Positions 40,920-52,210 of a DNA stretch of 64,000 bases are shown here, in pieces. Within the stretch, counting starts at the first letter, position 1; each line of letters starts with the position of its first letter. A program made the translations under genes and the position numbers. Origin of the DNA: Ascoidea rubescens DSM 1968 (lineage: Eukaryota; Ascomycota; Saccharomycetes; Ascoideales; Ascoideaceae); the NCBI RefSeq assembly GCF_001661345.1, contig NW_017962913.1, forward strand, positions 2,361,428 to 2,425,427, given 5' to 3'. Below the pieces are notes generated by a model. That model made no database searches and was not told the origin of the DNA. It worked only from the letters and a program-made list of their open reading frames with translations.

Positions 40920-41731
40920 ATGGATACCTGTTACTAAATTTACTATGGCAATTGTATATTTGTAAACTTGCAAAATTCCAAAAATTATGAATTGTGAGAA
41001 CGTAAAAAAGTAAATGGTGAAAAAGCGATAAAATGATAAAGTGAATTTTCAATGTTGACAGCGTTCCATAAAAGGCGTTACATGTCTTGAATAGTTGATA
41101 ATAACATGAACATGAGCTATTGCAAGTTGGTAAAAACTGTTCTAGGTTATAGAGTGGACACAGAGGAGCAAGTTAACTAACCGGGAACAAATAGGGCAAG
41201 TAAAAGGCACGATAAAACGAAATAGGACGTCTTGGGTTTATATTGGGATATAAGAAAAATTGGATAAATAAAGACAGCAGAAAATACAGCAGCAGCTATT
41301 CTAGGCTGATGTTGAACGAGAGACTGAACAGAACAAAAACAGCATAAACTGGAGCTGGCGATAGCTGGAAACACAGGCCCAGGGTAACCCCAACGGCTCA
41401 GAAACGGTAAACGGTGGAAGGGACACAAAGAACAACTCAAAAACCAGATCTGAACTGACCCAGACCCGCAGCGCTGAATGCACACGGTGCCGCAGTAACG
41501 CGTTATCATGCAAGGCTGCGATGACAGGAGTCCCACGCGTGTTGTGGTTGCGAGGGGCCTGTGCCATACTGGATGGCTGCCAGCGTGCATGGTGTCCCAC
41601 TTGTGTGGGCAAGACCACGCGCGCACCAGAGCCGTTCCCCGCGGGCTGCGGCACCTGCGCCTGTGTGCACACGTACGTTGCTACTAGCAGACCGTTGTGC
41701 TGGAGCGATAACGAGATGGTGTAACAGCGGT

Positions 41732-41769
41732 GGTACTAAAGCTGGGTACCAAAGCTGGGTACTAAAGCA
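41732..41769. repeat. 13-bp tandem repeat upstream of IRA
   Basis: GGTACTAAAGCTG, GGTACCAAAGCTG and GGTACTAAAGCA in direct succession, at the edge of the G+C island. Confidence 0.85.
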
Positions 41770-42266
41770 CTTATACTCCAAATCACCAACACACCAAATC
41801 ACTAAACACTAATCTCACTGATTAAACACCAATTCAACGCTAATTAATGCTCCAAAGCAAGACCTCCAAGAACCACTTTACATAACTTCTTTATCTGCTA
41901 CCATCCTCAGCTCTAATTGCCTTTCAAGCTTCAATTCTTTTTGCTACCTTTCTGTACCTGTAAATCATATAAATTGTCCTCGTTTTGTTGTATGCTTTAT
42001 ATAGTCCACTTTTCTCCACTTCTTCTCTTTTGTTCCATTTTTTTTTGCTTTCTTTTTTCTTCTTTTTTTTGTGCAATCTGCTTTTTTTTGACTTCCAACC
42101 ATCCTTATATTCTTTCCTTTATTCAACTGCTAGCCAAATACTGCAAACCATCCTCGATTTCTTTGCTTCTCTTTAATACGCCATATATACATCTATGTAT
42201 ACTTCTCTTGATAATTAAAACCATACTCATATTTATTTGTATTTCTTTTTTTATTATTGTTTCAAA

Positions 42267-45200
42267 ATGGTCTTTCTTCAAAATGGTCTTGACGATAACG
42301 ACGAAATTTACTCCAATCTTGAAACCTCTGCTATAACCTTTTTCTTGATTAGATTGAAAACTTTAATTAATGGCTCTAAAAAATACTCAATCGATGAAAT
42401 TGAAAATGACCCATTTTTCATCAAATCAAGAGACACCCTAATCGAAATGTCAATCAATAACTCTGTTTTAATTCCTTTGATTACGAGCTCAGTTCAACTT
42501 TTAAATGATTTAAACAATTTCGACAACTATTTGCCAATTGAAAAGAAAAATATAGATCAATTGAATTCAATCCTAATCATTCTAAAGATTCTATCTATTG
42601 CAATTGAAAAAAATTGGGCCTCTTCTCAATCTTCATCCAATACTACTACTACTACTACTACTACTAATAATAATAATAATAATAACATAAATAATATTCC
42701 CTTCAATTTTAATTATTCTTCTGTAAATCCTGATTCTAAAAACTCAATTGATTTCGGCACCTACTTGTTCAAAAATAAAAATAACTACCTAGAGAATGAC
42801 ATCCTTAATATAAACTATTTCAACTTCCTATATCCTTCAATCTCCTATGCCTCAAATGAAAACCTCTTCACTTTAGACTCATCTCTAATATCAAAGACTC
42901 TTGATACCCTAGTTCAGCTAAAATCCTCTCTCACTGTCAATAACGAACTAATCTCAATCTACTCCTCCCCCACTTCGACAAATAACTTGAACAACAACTC
43001 CTTCCTAAACATCATTAACAACCAAGTCTCAAACTTCACAAACCATAAATTCAAACATCTAATTCGAATCATCGACGTCAATTGCTCTGCCATAATTAGA
43101 TTCCTTTCGGCTTCAAACCCTCTAGAATTCTCAACATATCTAATTAACAAAATCGTCACTCTAAGTCATGATAACGATACTAATAATAACAACATCTCTC
43201 TAATAGACCAATCTCTCTATAAATACTTTGACGCCCTCAATTATATCTACTTAAACCCAACCCTAATAAAGGACTATTTCAAAAAAATTTGGGACCTATT
43301 AATAATAATCAAAAAAATCAATAACCAACATTTCATTTTATCCTTTTTCATAAACTCAATTAAATACTGGATTTTCTCAAAACCAGACGAATATATATCT
43401 TCAATTAATCCCCCAATTAACCCCCCAAATAGCTCTTCAATCAATCTTTCTATATCAACAATTCCTCAATCTGATGCTTGCTCCACAACTTCAAATACTA
43501 CTGCAACTTCCTCCTCTTCTTCTTTGAATAATTTAAACCTCTCCCAAGAAGCTGAAAAATTATTTGAGTACCTTTACCCAACGTTTAATTACTCTGGCTC
43601 TTTTTTAAGTATCCTTTTAACCTTATCGCCTTCCACTTTTGATTATTTCCTATCAAATTTAAATAAAAATAAATCAAACTCAACTAGAATAAATAGAAAA
43701 CAAAGATTCTTACAATCTCTAATTGCTTCTGCTTCCACTTCCACTTCCACTTTCACTTCTTCTCAAAACTCTCTATTATCTTCACCTTCTTCCTCTTCTT
43801 CCTCTTCTTCTTCCTATAATCAAAATGAGCTAAATTCTCAACTTGACGCATCATCAAGCTTGATCTCAATCTTCTTCATCGCTTCCTCAATTCAATTTCT
43901 TCAGCCTGAAAATCCAATAGTTAAATTTTCCTCAAATTATCTATCCTTAGTCGAAAACTTTTTAAAAATTAAAGATGATCAGCCTCCTTTACTCAATCTT
44001 TGCTTGGATCCTCTAAGAGTCAATTTCTTTTGTACTACTTCAATTTTAAACCCAAATCATTTGATTTTAACCATCACACAATCCCTAAGTGACCCAAATT
44101 CAACTCTCCATTCAATCAAAATTATTCTACTTGGTTTGAAAACTTTGACTTACTTTCCAAAATTAGACAATACTTTTAAAAGATTTGTTAGTCTGATCAG
44201 TTCCCAATTAAGAGACCAGATGTTAAAAGTAACCGAAACAATTCAAGCAACCTCCTTCCCTGATGATGATTCAATCTCTTTAAATAATTTAAATCTCAGT
44301 AACAAAAATCCAGCTTTTAAAAATAATAATTTGAGTTTATCCTCTTTAGGCTCAAATTCAACTTTATTAAACCAAAACCAACCTCTACCTCAACCTCAAC
44401 CCCAATCCTTATCTCAGCCATTGATCAATAAAAAATATAGCAAAACCCCTTCTAATACAAATTTGTCCTCTTTAATTCCCATTCAAACCTCTTCAAATAC
44501 CTCTGTTTATTATCCACAACAAAAATCTCAAAAGAAACTCATGAAACAAAATAAACCCTCAAAGACTTCAAGATTTAAGTTCAAAGATAAAAACAGTTCT
44601 TCCTATGTTCAGCAAAAGAATTCAATTATGGGCTTTGTTACAAATAATAATAATAATAACCACAATAATATTGGCAGCAGCATCAAATCTAACAATAACA
44701 ACAGCAATTCCCAGACTTTTAATCATCGTCAAAGTTCCTCCTCTGGTAGTAGCGAACTTAACCCACCAAATAGTAACAAGTTGATGCCAATTTCAAGCAA
44801 TGTTCTATTAAACAATCCTGATAGTTCTTCCAACTATGATACCTCTCAAATTTCAGATTCTTCCAATGTAGATTTTAATTTAAGCACTTATAAAACAATA
44901 GTAAAATTAAAAGCAGCAGAACACCAAAGAAAACTAAATGATCCAAAATATATCTCAAGAGATATTCTAGCCACAGCCTTTGATATCTTCATATATTGTC
45001 CAAATTTATATCTATTTGGTAGTAAAGATCAATCGTTACTTCAAACCTCAATACAATTAAAACCAATTATTAAAGATGATGAGCTTATAGACTTTTTCAG
45101 AAACATTAAAGAATACTTATCTTGTGTTGTTAATGCTTTAATTGATGACGATACTAAATTAATTGAATCTGCAATCTGTTTTTTTGCTAGCACTTTGAAA

Positions 45201-48200
45201 TTATCCACTGGAAGCGATGCCAATAAGAATCAAATTTATTTTGGGCTTTTAGCTAGTAATTATGTTATTATTTCATTGGCAGAAATGTTATTAAAATATA
45301 GACTATCCGATAAAAAGGTGTATGATATCTTATCTATTATTATTCTTTTATTAAATTCAAGAAGGAAATTTATTGAAAAAGTTGATCTATTAGAATTAAT
45401 TGATAAATTGAGCAATAATGATGATCAAGCTAAAAAAAATCAAATTTATCAAAATATCTATACCTTCTGTGATAAAATGTATTATCAATTACAAAAATGT
45501 TTTTACATTTGTTTATGCTCTCCACAACTTCAAACTTTTAATCTTACTAAAAGAGGAATTGATTCAATGTTAAATGAATTAAACATTTTAGATCCAGATT
45601 CTTCTAAATTAGTGACTGATAGCAATTTCAAATTTTACAAATCAATTTCTGATGATAGTTATGTTATTACTGGGCTAGTTGCTTTACAAAAAAGAGTAAG
45701 AAATTTATTAGCTCATGTAGAGGTACATGAACAATCTTTAGTTGATAGCTGGAATTTTATTTATGATAGATGGCTAAATCTATTAAATAATCAAACAAGT
45801 GGTCAAAGTTTGACTGAACAGAGAAATTATTCGGGATTTTTAGCTTCGACTTGTGGTATTATGTTAAAGGCTGATCATAAAAGAGGCAAAGATTTTGAGA
45901 ACGTTATTTCTCTGGTTGAAAATTTTATCTCTAAACAAGTTGAATCTTTGGGTTCGTCTGATTTATTGATTAGAGAGGCTTCGAAGGATGTGCTTTCTAA
46001 TGAAATACATCCCTTAGCGTCCAGATTAATTAATGATCAATTGGCTTTGCTTATAAAACAACTACACAATAAACCCACCCTTGATGATAATGATTTAACA
46101 ACTATCGATCAAGTTTGTTATGTATTGGAATCATTATTGAGTACCAAAGATGAATCCTTAATGTTTCAAACTTCCTTAAAGGTTTTAACTGTTCTCTGCA
46201 ATTTAATTTCTTTATTATTAGATTACCCATCAGATAATATAGCAGCTTTAAAAGTTCAAATTAAATTCTATAATATTATTCAAACGGTTTATCTTTCTCA
46301 AGTTCCTCTTCTTTTGAAAGGTGGTATCAAATTGAAAAACATTCTACTTAAATCTTGCTCTCAAATCTTTGAAAGATCTATTTTTTATCAAGAAGGCTCT
46401 AAACCTTCTGGCACAAAAACAAAAAGTGATGAATCTCAACTAAGAAAACAAAGAGAACTTGTTTATATGAATATCGATTTAGCTTCTCAATCAATAAAAG
46501 CAATTGCTATTTTGCTGGATGGTTTAATCCTATCGACACCTCAAGCTCAAAATGAAGATGAATACCAAAGATCAAAAAAAATTGTTTTTGGCAACTATTT
46601 CAGTTTGTTTTTAAGAGTTTTGGAAAAATTCAACTCAACTAAAAATAATAAGTTTAATTCAGAACTGTTTTCATCATATAAACATAAGTTTGGCAATATT
46701 TTGGATAACACCATTATTTCCTTGACAAATTTATTGAAATACAATGTTGATGCTGGCCTTGAAATGGCATTGCCTTTAGGTTTCCACGATAACTCAAGAA
46801 TAAGATTAGCATTTCTCAAAGTTTTCACTAATATTATGGAAGAACTTAAGGAATTAACTAAAATCGACCAAAAATATATTCGTCAAGAAACTTTAGAACT
46901 CGTTTTTTCTATAACTGGTATTGAAACTGCTATGGCAAATTCCTGTCCACCAGTTGAGGTTGATCTCTTAGCTTCATCCATGTTGCACATTTGGGAATCA
47001 AAAGGAAAGGGCATCGAGTTGATAAATTCACTCATCAAAAATGAGATATTGAAATCACCTAGAATTACAGATATTTTAAGAAGAAATAGTGTGGCAACTA
47101 GAATGCTTTCTAATTTTGCCAAAGATGATGGAAAAAAATATTTAAAAACAATATTAAAGCCGTTGTTAAATCGTTTGATCTATAATGGTGACTATTTTGA
47201 AGTTGAAAAATTGTCTATTGATGATCCAAATTCCCAGGAAAATCTCACAAAATTTATGATTTACTTGAATGATTTGGTGGATACAATTGTTAATTCAGTT
47301 CACTTAGTTCCTGCTGATTTTATGCTGATTTGCTCAATAATTGAAGAGACATCTCATGAAAAATTTGAAGCCAATACTCAGTTGATTGGAGTAGGGTCTT
47401 TTATATTTTTACGATTTTTTTGTCCATCAATCGTTAGTCCCGAAACTCATAGTCTAACTCCAGCTAAATATGATATGAAAGCTAAGAGATCTTTTATCCA
47501 ATTGGCAAAAGTGTTACAAAATATTGCTAATAGATCATTAGCATTACTCAAATGGCCATTACTTAGTTCCAAGATGGAAGAGTTGTACAAATTAAGTGAT
47601 AAAATATTTTCTTTTCTCAGAACAATCACTTATGATATCAAATATAATTTACAGTCTCCTGAAAATATAGAAATAAATGATAAAGAAATTGATTATTTGC
47701 ATAGCTTCATTTATGATCACTGGGTTGATATTAGAATAAATTTTTTCTCGTATCCTTCAGCAATGCTGCAAAACTTTTCACTAGAAAATATTAGGGTGTT
47801 CCAAAATGCTGATGCTAAACTTGGTTCTTTTGGTCAGCCTAGGAAAATTAGCAACAGCCCTATTCCCGATAATATCAAAAATGATGAGAGTTGCAGTGCA
47901 TTATGTGATTTTATGAACAAATATGCTTCTTGCGATTTAACAGCTGCTTACAATATCCCATTTATTTACGAAAGCATATCAAGAGATGGAACTCCAATTA
48001 TTATATTCACTTATTATTATTTTCAAAAGCTGCAAATCAATGGTGAAATTGCTTTGTTTCGTTTTTTTCAAACATTAAGCAAGTTTTGGCATAATAAATA
48101 TTATATATTCTGTGATTACACTCAATTTGATCCCAGCTTAGAGAAGATAAACTTTGACACTGTTGAGAGCTTTTCTCCAGATATTATGTGCAAAAACTGT

Positions 48201-51071
48201 GCAGGTGTATTTTATTATAACCTCTCTAGAGCAGCGTTACTTGATGTGTCAACAAATATAAAAAATAGGGGAACGAATAAATTCCTCAATCCTTTCAAAG
48301 TTCGTTATATCTTTTTATCTTTATTTGACGATCCACATTTATTAGCCTCTCTTGGTTTAACTAATTATGGCAAAAAAATAATTTCAGATCCAAGAATTTC
48401 TTTTAGTGAAATTTTAATATACCAAGAAAGCGAAAACAAATTTGTTCCTATAACTATAAAAGTTGGAACTGAATACTTGCAATTTGGCATTAATCGTCCT
48501 CAAAGAATTAAAGTTGGAGGTGCAATGAAGGGTATTCGAGTAATAGATGTGAACCATATATCTGATTTGTCATCAACTATTTTGTCAAATAATACAGATT
48601 CTCCCAATGAATTCACAATAATTAACGAACGAAATGGAAAGAAATATGTTTTCTCATCCCCTAAAAAATTAGAAATAGTCAGAAGCATATATTTTGCTAA
48701 GGCTAGGGCAATGAAAGAAAAAATAAATACTGAAAGAAGCAAATCTATTTTAGATTACCTTGGAGAAATTTTAAATATAAATTTCTTGGGTCTTGTTTCT
48801 GATTCTCAAGATGTTCGTTCCGAGTGTTACAATCTGTTAGGAGCTATCTTTAAAAGTCTAGAGTTGGAGAATAAAAGGAGAGTTTCTTCAGGAATTGAGT
48901 TAGCCTTTCCTAAAGACCACAGCTCATTTGTATCTTCTATTTCAAATTCCATTGCATCTTCCTTTCCAAACATTACTTATCAATTTATAAAAGGATTCTT
49001 TGATGCATATAGGTCATCTGAAATACATAAAATACATTGCATTTTGTATGTTTCTCCCTGGATAAAAAACATTTATTCTCATGTTTTTGCAAATGGGGAC
49101 GAAGATGGTCCTGATAAAGCGGCTGAATTAATTAGAGAGTTTGTTAAAATATCTATTGGCAATAATGAAACCAATTTGGTTAGTTTCAATGTTAACGTTT
49201 GGTCTAAATTGGTTTTGGAAGATAGATTGGCAAGCATCTTAGTTGACGAGGTTATTGCAACAGCAATTGATTTTGAAGCTGAAGGAGAATATTGGCCTTC
49301 AGTCATATCTTTAATAAGCTCCACTCCTACAAATGAAATATGTTCATTGGTAATTTCTCGTCTAAAGGATAAAATAAAAAAAATTCCCCCTTATCAAATA
49401 AATTCGATTGCAACTCAAACAAGCTGGATAGAAGTTACGGTATTGATAAAAATATCTGTCTATCTTTTCTTTGATGCCTTGTCGTATATAGAGATGTTTT
49501 TGCCCGATATATTTTTTATTGCCAGTGTTTTGATTAACATAGGTTCTTTGGAGCTCAGAAAATCATTGCACAGTTTGATTATGAATATATTACATGGGAT
49601 TTTAGAAAAGTCAGATTTGGCAAAGTCCCATATTGATTCTATCCAAGATGTTATTGGAAATATTACAGGAGAGAAATCCAAAATGCTATTTGGTTTATTT
49701 AATGCTAAACTTGAAGCTAATACTGATGATGGTTCTTTAGTTGTAACAAAGTTTCCTGGACTAGAATTATTTGTCGATTATCTTATTAGAGTAATGAATA
49801 TGGTCGATGAAACAAACAAAAAAACATGGAAAATAAAATGGAATTCTTACATCGTCGATTTGGCTTTTACTGAAAATGTTTTGTTGCAACCAAGAGCTCT
49901 ATTAGTATTGGGTTATCTCAATAAAACTAGTGCTAGTGACTTTTTAGTAATCAGAACCATTGACGTTTTTTCCAAAACATCAAGCACACTATCTTCTCCT
50001 GTTCAATTTGCTACAAGCAATGTGTGTGCTATCCACTCATTATCCAAATTTGTTGATGGTCTTGCTTCTGGATCTCCCTACATTAAACATTTATTCTGGG
50101 TTGCTACAAGTTTAGCCCTCGTTGATAATGTGGAAATATATCAAGCTGCACTTCAACTTGTGTCAGGAACTCTTGAAGCAATGAAAAGAAATAATATTTT
50201 CCAGTCGGAAAATTTCATTTTAACCCTTTTCGAAACAAGAAGTTTTCTTGAACCAGAAATTCAAAACTTTGAAGAGCTTTATGACATATTATTTGACGAA
50301 AGACAATTCGATTCAATAATAATATTTTTAATTACAAAAGGTTTAACTTACCAGAAAACAAAACATTTGGCAATCTTATTCTTGAAAAATTTCTTCCAAA
50401 TAAGATGTAAAGCTACAATTGATTATGCTAAAACCCACAAAATAAATACATTTGATTCCAATGCAGTTTCATATTTACTTTTGATATTTATTTTAAATGA
50501 AAACTCCGAGCTACTGACTATAGTGGGTGAAGCAGGCCTAGACTCATCAAAAGTAATCAGATTGCATGACAATATCGATATTCCCAAAGTACTTATAGAT
50601 TATATATTAACGGGAAAAAGTCAGCCAATAGTTTCTTTAATTCTAGCAAGTTATTATTTCATTTCAAATTTAATGGATGATTCTTCAAAATTGAAATATT
50701 TACTTTTGATCAGATTTATTTGTCAGGAAAATATAGACATTCTTTTTTCATTTTATTCAATAATCCGACCAACCATTCGAAGAATCATTGCCAAAAGCAG
50801 CTCATTAGAGAATTTGACAATTGTTTATGATATAGTCAAGATGGTACTGCTAAAACTTGACGTTAAAGAATTGCCAGAAAAAGTTCGGGCTGCAGAGGAA
50901 TTACTAATTAATAATAATCTTTCTGGAATCAAAAACTATAGATTTTCTAAAGAAGAACTCTTGGTCAACCTGCCAGTTGATGCGAAAAGTGGAGATAACG
51001 ATATGGTTGGAATGGAAGAGCTTTCATTCATGCTCAAGAAAATAAGCAAATCTTTTGCAGGAATGGAATAG
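42267..51071 (+). CDS. IRA2: Ras GTPase-activating protein, Ira1/Ira2 (neurofibromin) family
   Basis: A 2934-residue protein that stimulates GTP hydrolysis by Ras and so lowers adenylate cyclase activity. The first ATG, at 42267, begins MVFLQNGLDDNDEIYSNLE. Residues 130-900 contain Asn-, Ser- and Gln-rich inserts. The RasGAP domain spans about 1550-1850, with the arginine-finger region ILRRNSVATRML near 1603 and FIFLRFFCPSIVSPETH near 1714. A Sec14-like/PH-like module follows at about 1900-2140 (IFTYYYFQKLQINGEI, FWHNKYYIFCDYTQFDP). After it comes the neurofibromin-type segment CYNLLGAIFK. S. cerevisiae IRA1 and IRA2 have 3092 and 3079 residues; which one this corresponds to cannot be said, and a single pre-duplication gene is likely. 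Confidence 0.95.
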   Translation: MVFLQNGLDDNDEIYSNLETSAITFFLIRLKTLINGSKKYSIDEIENDPFFIKSRDTLIEMSINNSVLIPLITSSVQLLNDLNNFDNYLPIEKKNIDQLNSILIILKILSIAIEKNWASSQSSSNTTTTTTTTNNNNNNNINNIPFNFNYSSVNPDSKNSIDFGTYLFKNKNNYLENDILNINYFNFLYPSISYASNENLFTLDSSLISKTLDTLVQLKSSLTVNNELISIYSSPTSTNNLNNNSFLNIINNQVSNFTNHKFKHLIRIIDVNCSAIIRFLSASNPLEFSTYLINKIVTLSHDNDTNNNNISLIDQSLYKYFDALNYIYLNPTLIKDYFKKIWDLLIIIKKINNQHFILSFFINSIKYWIFSKPDEYISSINPPINPPNSSSINLSISTIPQSDACSTTSNTTATSSSSSLNNLNLSQEAEKLFEYLYPTFNYSGSFLSILLTLSPSTFDYFLSNLNKNKSNSTRINRKQRFLQSLIASASTSTSTFTSSQNSLLSSPSSSSSSSSSYNQNELNSQLDASSSLISIFFIASSIQFLQPENPIVKFSSNYLSLVENFLKIKDDQPPLLNLCLDPLRVNFFCTTSILNPNHLILTITQSLSDPNSTLHSIKIILLGLKTLTYFPKLDNTFKRFVSLISSQLRDQMLKVTETIQATSFPDDDSISLNNLNLSNKNPAFKNNNLSLSSLGSNSTLLNQNQPLPQPQPQSLSQPLINKKYSKTPSNTNLSSLIPIQTSSNTSVYYPQQKSQKKLMKQNKPSKTSRFKFKDKNSSSYVQQKNSIMGFVTNNNNNNHNNIGSSIKSNNNNSNSQTFNHRQSSSSGSSELNPPNSNKLMPISSNVLLNNPDSSSNYDTSQISDSSNVDFNLSTYKTIVKLKAAEHQRKLNDPKYISRDILATAFDIFIYCPNLYLFGSKDQSLLQTSIQLKPIIKDDELIDFFRNIKEYLSCVVNALIDDDTKLIESAICFFASTLKLSTGSDANKNQIYFGLLASNYVIISLAEMLLKYRLSDKKVYDILSIIILLLNSRRKFIEKVDLLELIDKLSNNDDQAKKNQIYQNIYTFCDKMYYQLQKCFYICLCSPQLQTFNLTKRGIDSMLNELNILDPDSSKLVTDSNFKFYKSISDDSYVITGLVALQKRVRNLLAHVEVHEQSLVDSWNFIYDRWLNLLNNQTSGQSLTEQRNYSGFLASTCGIMLKADHKRGKDFENVISLVENFISKQVESLGSSDLLIREASKDVLSNEIHPLASRLINDQLALLIKQLHNKPTLDDNDLTTIDQVCYVLESLLSTKDESLMFQTSLKVLTVLCNLISLLLDYPSDNIAALKVQIKFYNIIQTVYLSQVPLLLKGGIKLKNILLKSCSQIFERSIFYQEGSKPSGTKTKSDESQLRKQRELVYMNIDLASQSIKAIAILLDGLILSTPQAQNEDEYQRSKKIVFGNYFSLFLRVLEKFNSTKNNKFNSELFSSYKHKFGNILDNTIISLTNLLKYNVDAGLEMALPLGFHDNSRIRLAFLKVFTNIMEELKELTKIDQKYIRQETLELVFSITGIETAMANSCPPVEVDLLASSMLHIWESKGKGIELINSLIKNEILKSPRITDILRRNSVATRMLSNFAKDDGKKYLKTILKPLLNRLIYNGDYFEVEKLSIDDPNSQENLTKFMIYLNDLVDTIVNSVHLVPADFMLICSIIEETSHEKFEANTQLIGVGSFIFLRFFCPSIVSPETHSLTPAKYDMKAKRSFIQLAKVLQNIANRSLALLKWPLLSSKMEELYKLSDKIFSFLRTITYDIKYNLQSPENIEINDKEIDYLHSFIYDHWVDIRINFFSYPSAMLQNFSLENIRVFQNADAKLGSFGQPRKISNSPIPDNIKNDESCSALCDFMNKYASCDLTAAYNIPFIYESISRDGTPIIIFTYYYFQKLQINGEIALFRFFQTLSKFWHNKYYIFCDYTQFDPSLEKINFDTVESFSPDIMCKNCAGVFYYNLSRAALLDVSTNIKNRGTNKFLNPFKVRYIFLSLFDDPHLLASLGLTNYGKKIISDPRISFSEILIYQESENKFVPITIKVGTEYLQFGINRPQRIKVGGAMKGIRVIDVNHISDLSSTILSNNTDSPNEFTIINERNGKKYVFSSPKKLEIVRSIYFAKARAMKEKINTERSKSILDYLGEILNINFLGLVSDSQDVRSECYNLLGAIFKSLELENKRRVSSGIELAFPKDHSSFVSSISNSIASSFPNITYQFIKGFFDAYRSSEIHKIHCILYVSPWIKNIYSHVFANGDEDGPDKAAELIREFVKISIGNNETNLVSFNVNVWSKLVLEDRLASILVDEVIATAIDFEAEGEYWPSVISLISSTPTNEICSLVISRLKDKIKKIPPYQINSIATQTSWIEVTVLIKISVYLFFDALSYIEMFLPDIFFIASVLINIGSLELRKSLHSLIMNILHGILEKSDLAKSHIDSIQDVIGNITGEKSKMLFGLFNAKLEANTDDGSLVVTKFPGLELFVDYLIRVMNMVDETNKKTWKIKWNSYIVDLAFTENVLLQPRALLVLGYLNKTSASDFLVIRTIDVFSKTSSTLSSPVQFATSNVCAIHSLSKFVDGLASGSPYIKHLFWVATSLALVDNVEIYQAALQLVSGTLEAMKRNNIFQSENFILTLFETRSFLEPEIQNFEELYDILFDERQFDSIIIFLITKGLTYQKTKHLAILFLKNFFQIRCKATIDYAKTHKINTFDSNAVSYLLLIFILNENSELLTIVGEAGLDSSKVIRLHDNIDIPKVLIDYILTGKSQPIVSLILASYYFISNLMDDSSKLKYLLLIRFICQENIDILFSFYSIIRPTIRRIIAKSSSLENLTIVYDIVKMVLLKLDVKELPEKVRAAEELLINNNLSGIKNYRFSKEELLVNLPVDAKSGDNDMVGMEELSFMLKKISKSFAGME

Positions 51072-51260
51072 TTGATCTCGCTTAACTATATGAAATATTT
51101 TCTCACAAAATATATTTTTATTTATTTTGGTTAATTTTCAATTCGGTTTTTTTAGATTGTGTGATATAATTATTTTTGTTTTAATTTTGAAAACTAAGGT
51201 TTTTTGATTTCATTTTTTGTATTTTTCCAAAAAAAGAACAATATAAAAACAGTAGACATA

Positions 51261-52130
51261 TTACTTGCTTTTAAACCTAAAACAGAATTTCTCAAAATCT
51301 TTTTTGTAGAGACGATACAACACAACTGTAGCTCTAGCATCCTCAATGGAAGAATGCTCATTTTTTTGAATTTCTTTGCCCAATATCTGTTGTGATAGTT
51401 TTTTTAAGCTTGGTGTTTTTCCTTTTGCGTAGGCTCTGAAAGGAGGAAACAAAGAAGTGTCCCTTGTCATGCTTGAGGGGTGAGATAGTAACAAGGCCTT
51501 GAGATCATGATATACTGCATGCCCAATCAATATTCTGTTTTTAAGTATATCAGAAGTTGTTTTTTGTGCTTCTTTAAACAGAATTGCATTTTTCATATGA
51601 GCTGGGGTGACTCCACTGACACGAGTTCTCCAGTCGACTACTTTCTCCAAAGGTCTAACAAATGTATCAAGCAAAACATGCCCATAAAAATTCACAATAG
51701 AAACACGAGCCAAAGCTGATTCAGAGCCTTCAGGACCAACACCAACAAATTCACAATCCAATGAGACATATTTCCCAGCATGTTTTCTTCTTTCAGAATC
51801 GCTATGATTCACTTCCAAAATATTGTTTGAATTGCCTGCGCTAAATTTTTGAAAATCTTTTATAGTGATATCTTTATCTGTATTTAGAAACTGATTAAAA
51901 CTAAATTTTGTATTCTTGGTTATAGTCTTTGAAGGTTGTACAACAGGCATTTTTAAAAGCTGTTTTATAGGTTTCATTGTTCGAATTTTGGTTGGTTTCT
52001 GTATTTTATTTTTGCGATTAAAACTCTTATTACTCCCTTTGACCTTTGTTTTGTCCTTTGAACCTTTACCAGCTCTCAACGATTTATCTTTCTCAAGCAA
52101 TTGCAACCAATTTGATGAAAAGCCCTCCAT
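51261..52130 (-). CDS. REX4: RNA exonuclease Rex4
   Basis: A 289-residue DEDDh 3'-5' exonuclease implicated in pre-rRNA processing. The basic N terminus (Lys/Asn-rich, nucleolar-like) precedes the catalytic domain. Exo I is [20 protein letters not shown] with Asp and Glu (about residue 122), Exo II is [16 protein letters not shown] with Asp, and Exo III is [14 protein letters not shown] with His and Asp. [19 protein letters not shown] and [16 protein letters not shown] are characteristic of the Rex4/ISG20L2 group. The length equals that of the yeast protein as I recall it. Two CACGTG sites precede the gene. Confidence 0.95.
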   Translation of the reverse strand: MEGFSSNWLQLLEKDKSLRAGKGSKDKTKVKGSNKSFNRKNKIQKPTKIRTMKPIKQLLKMPVVQPSKTITKNTKFSFNQFLNTDKDITIKDFQKFSAGNSNNILEVNHSDSERRKHAGKYVSLDCEFVGVGPEGSESALARVSIVNFYGHVLLDTFVRPLEKVVDWRTRVSGVTPAHMKNAILFKEAQKTTSDILKNRILIGHAVYHDLKALLLSHPSSMTRDTSLFPPFRAYAKGKTPSLKKLSQQILGKEIQKNEHSSIEDARATVVLYRLYKKDFEKFCFRFKSK

Positions 52131-52210
52131 TTCTTATTGTTTCTTGATAAGGAATTTATTGTAACAACTTTTAAAGTTTTAATAAAAGAAAAAAAATTCC
52201 AAAAATCACA

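Larger units (their letters stand above)
38780..42266. other. 3.5 kb gene-free interval between APD1 and IRA
   Basis: The region upstream of both divergent genes. Noted inside: a tRNA-like A-box/B-box pair (39234..39266), CACGTG at 40676..40681, a 19-bp palindrome (40901..40919), a G+C island at 41340-41720 (41581-41640 is 40/60 G+C), a 13-bp tandem repeat (41732..41769) and pyrimidine-rich leader sequence 41990-42260. Open frames in the G+C island exist on both strands but none has homology or composition that I can support. Confidence 0.5.

Noticed and set aside
41177-41812. Frames of 67-149 codons in the IRA upstream GC island
   Set aside because: Overlapping on both strands, rich in Arg/Cys/Ala as expected from GC-rich non-coding DNA.
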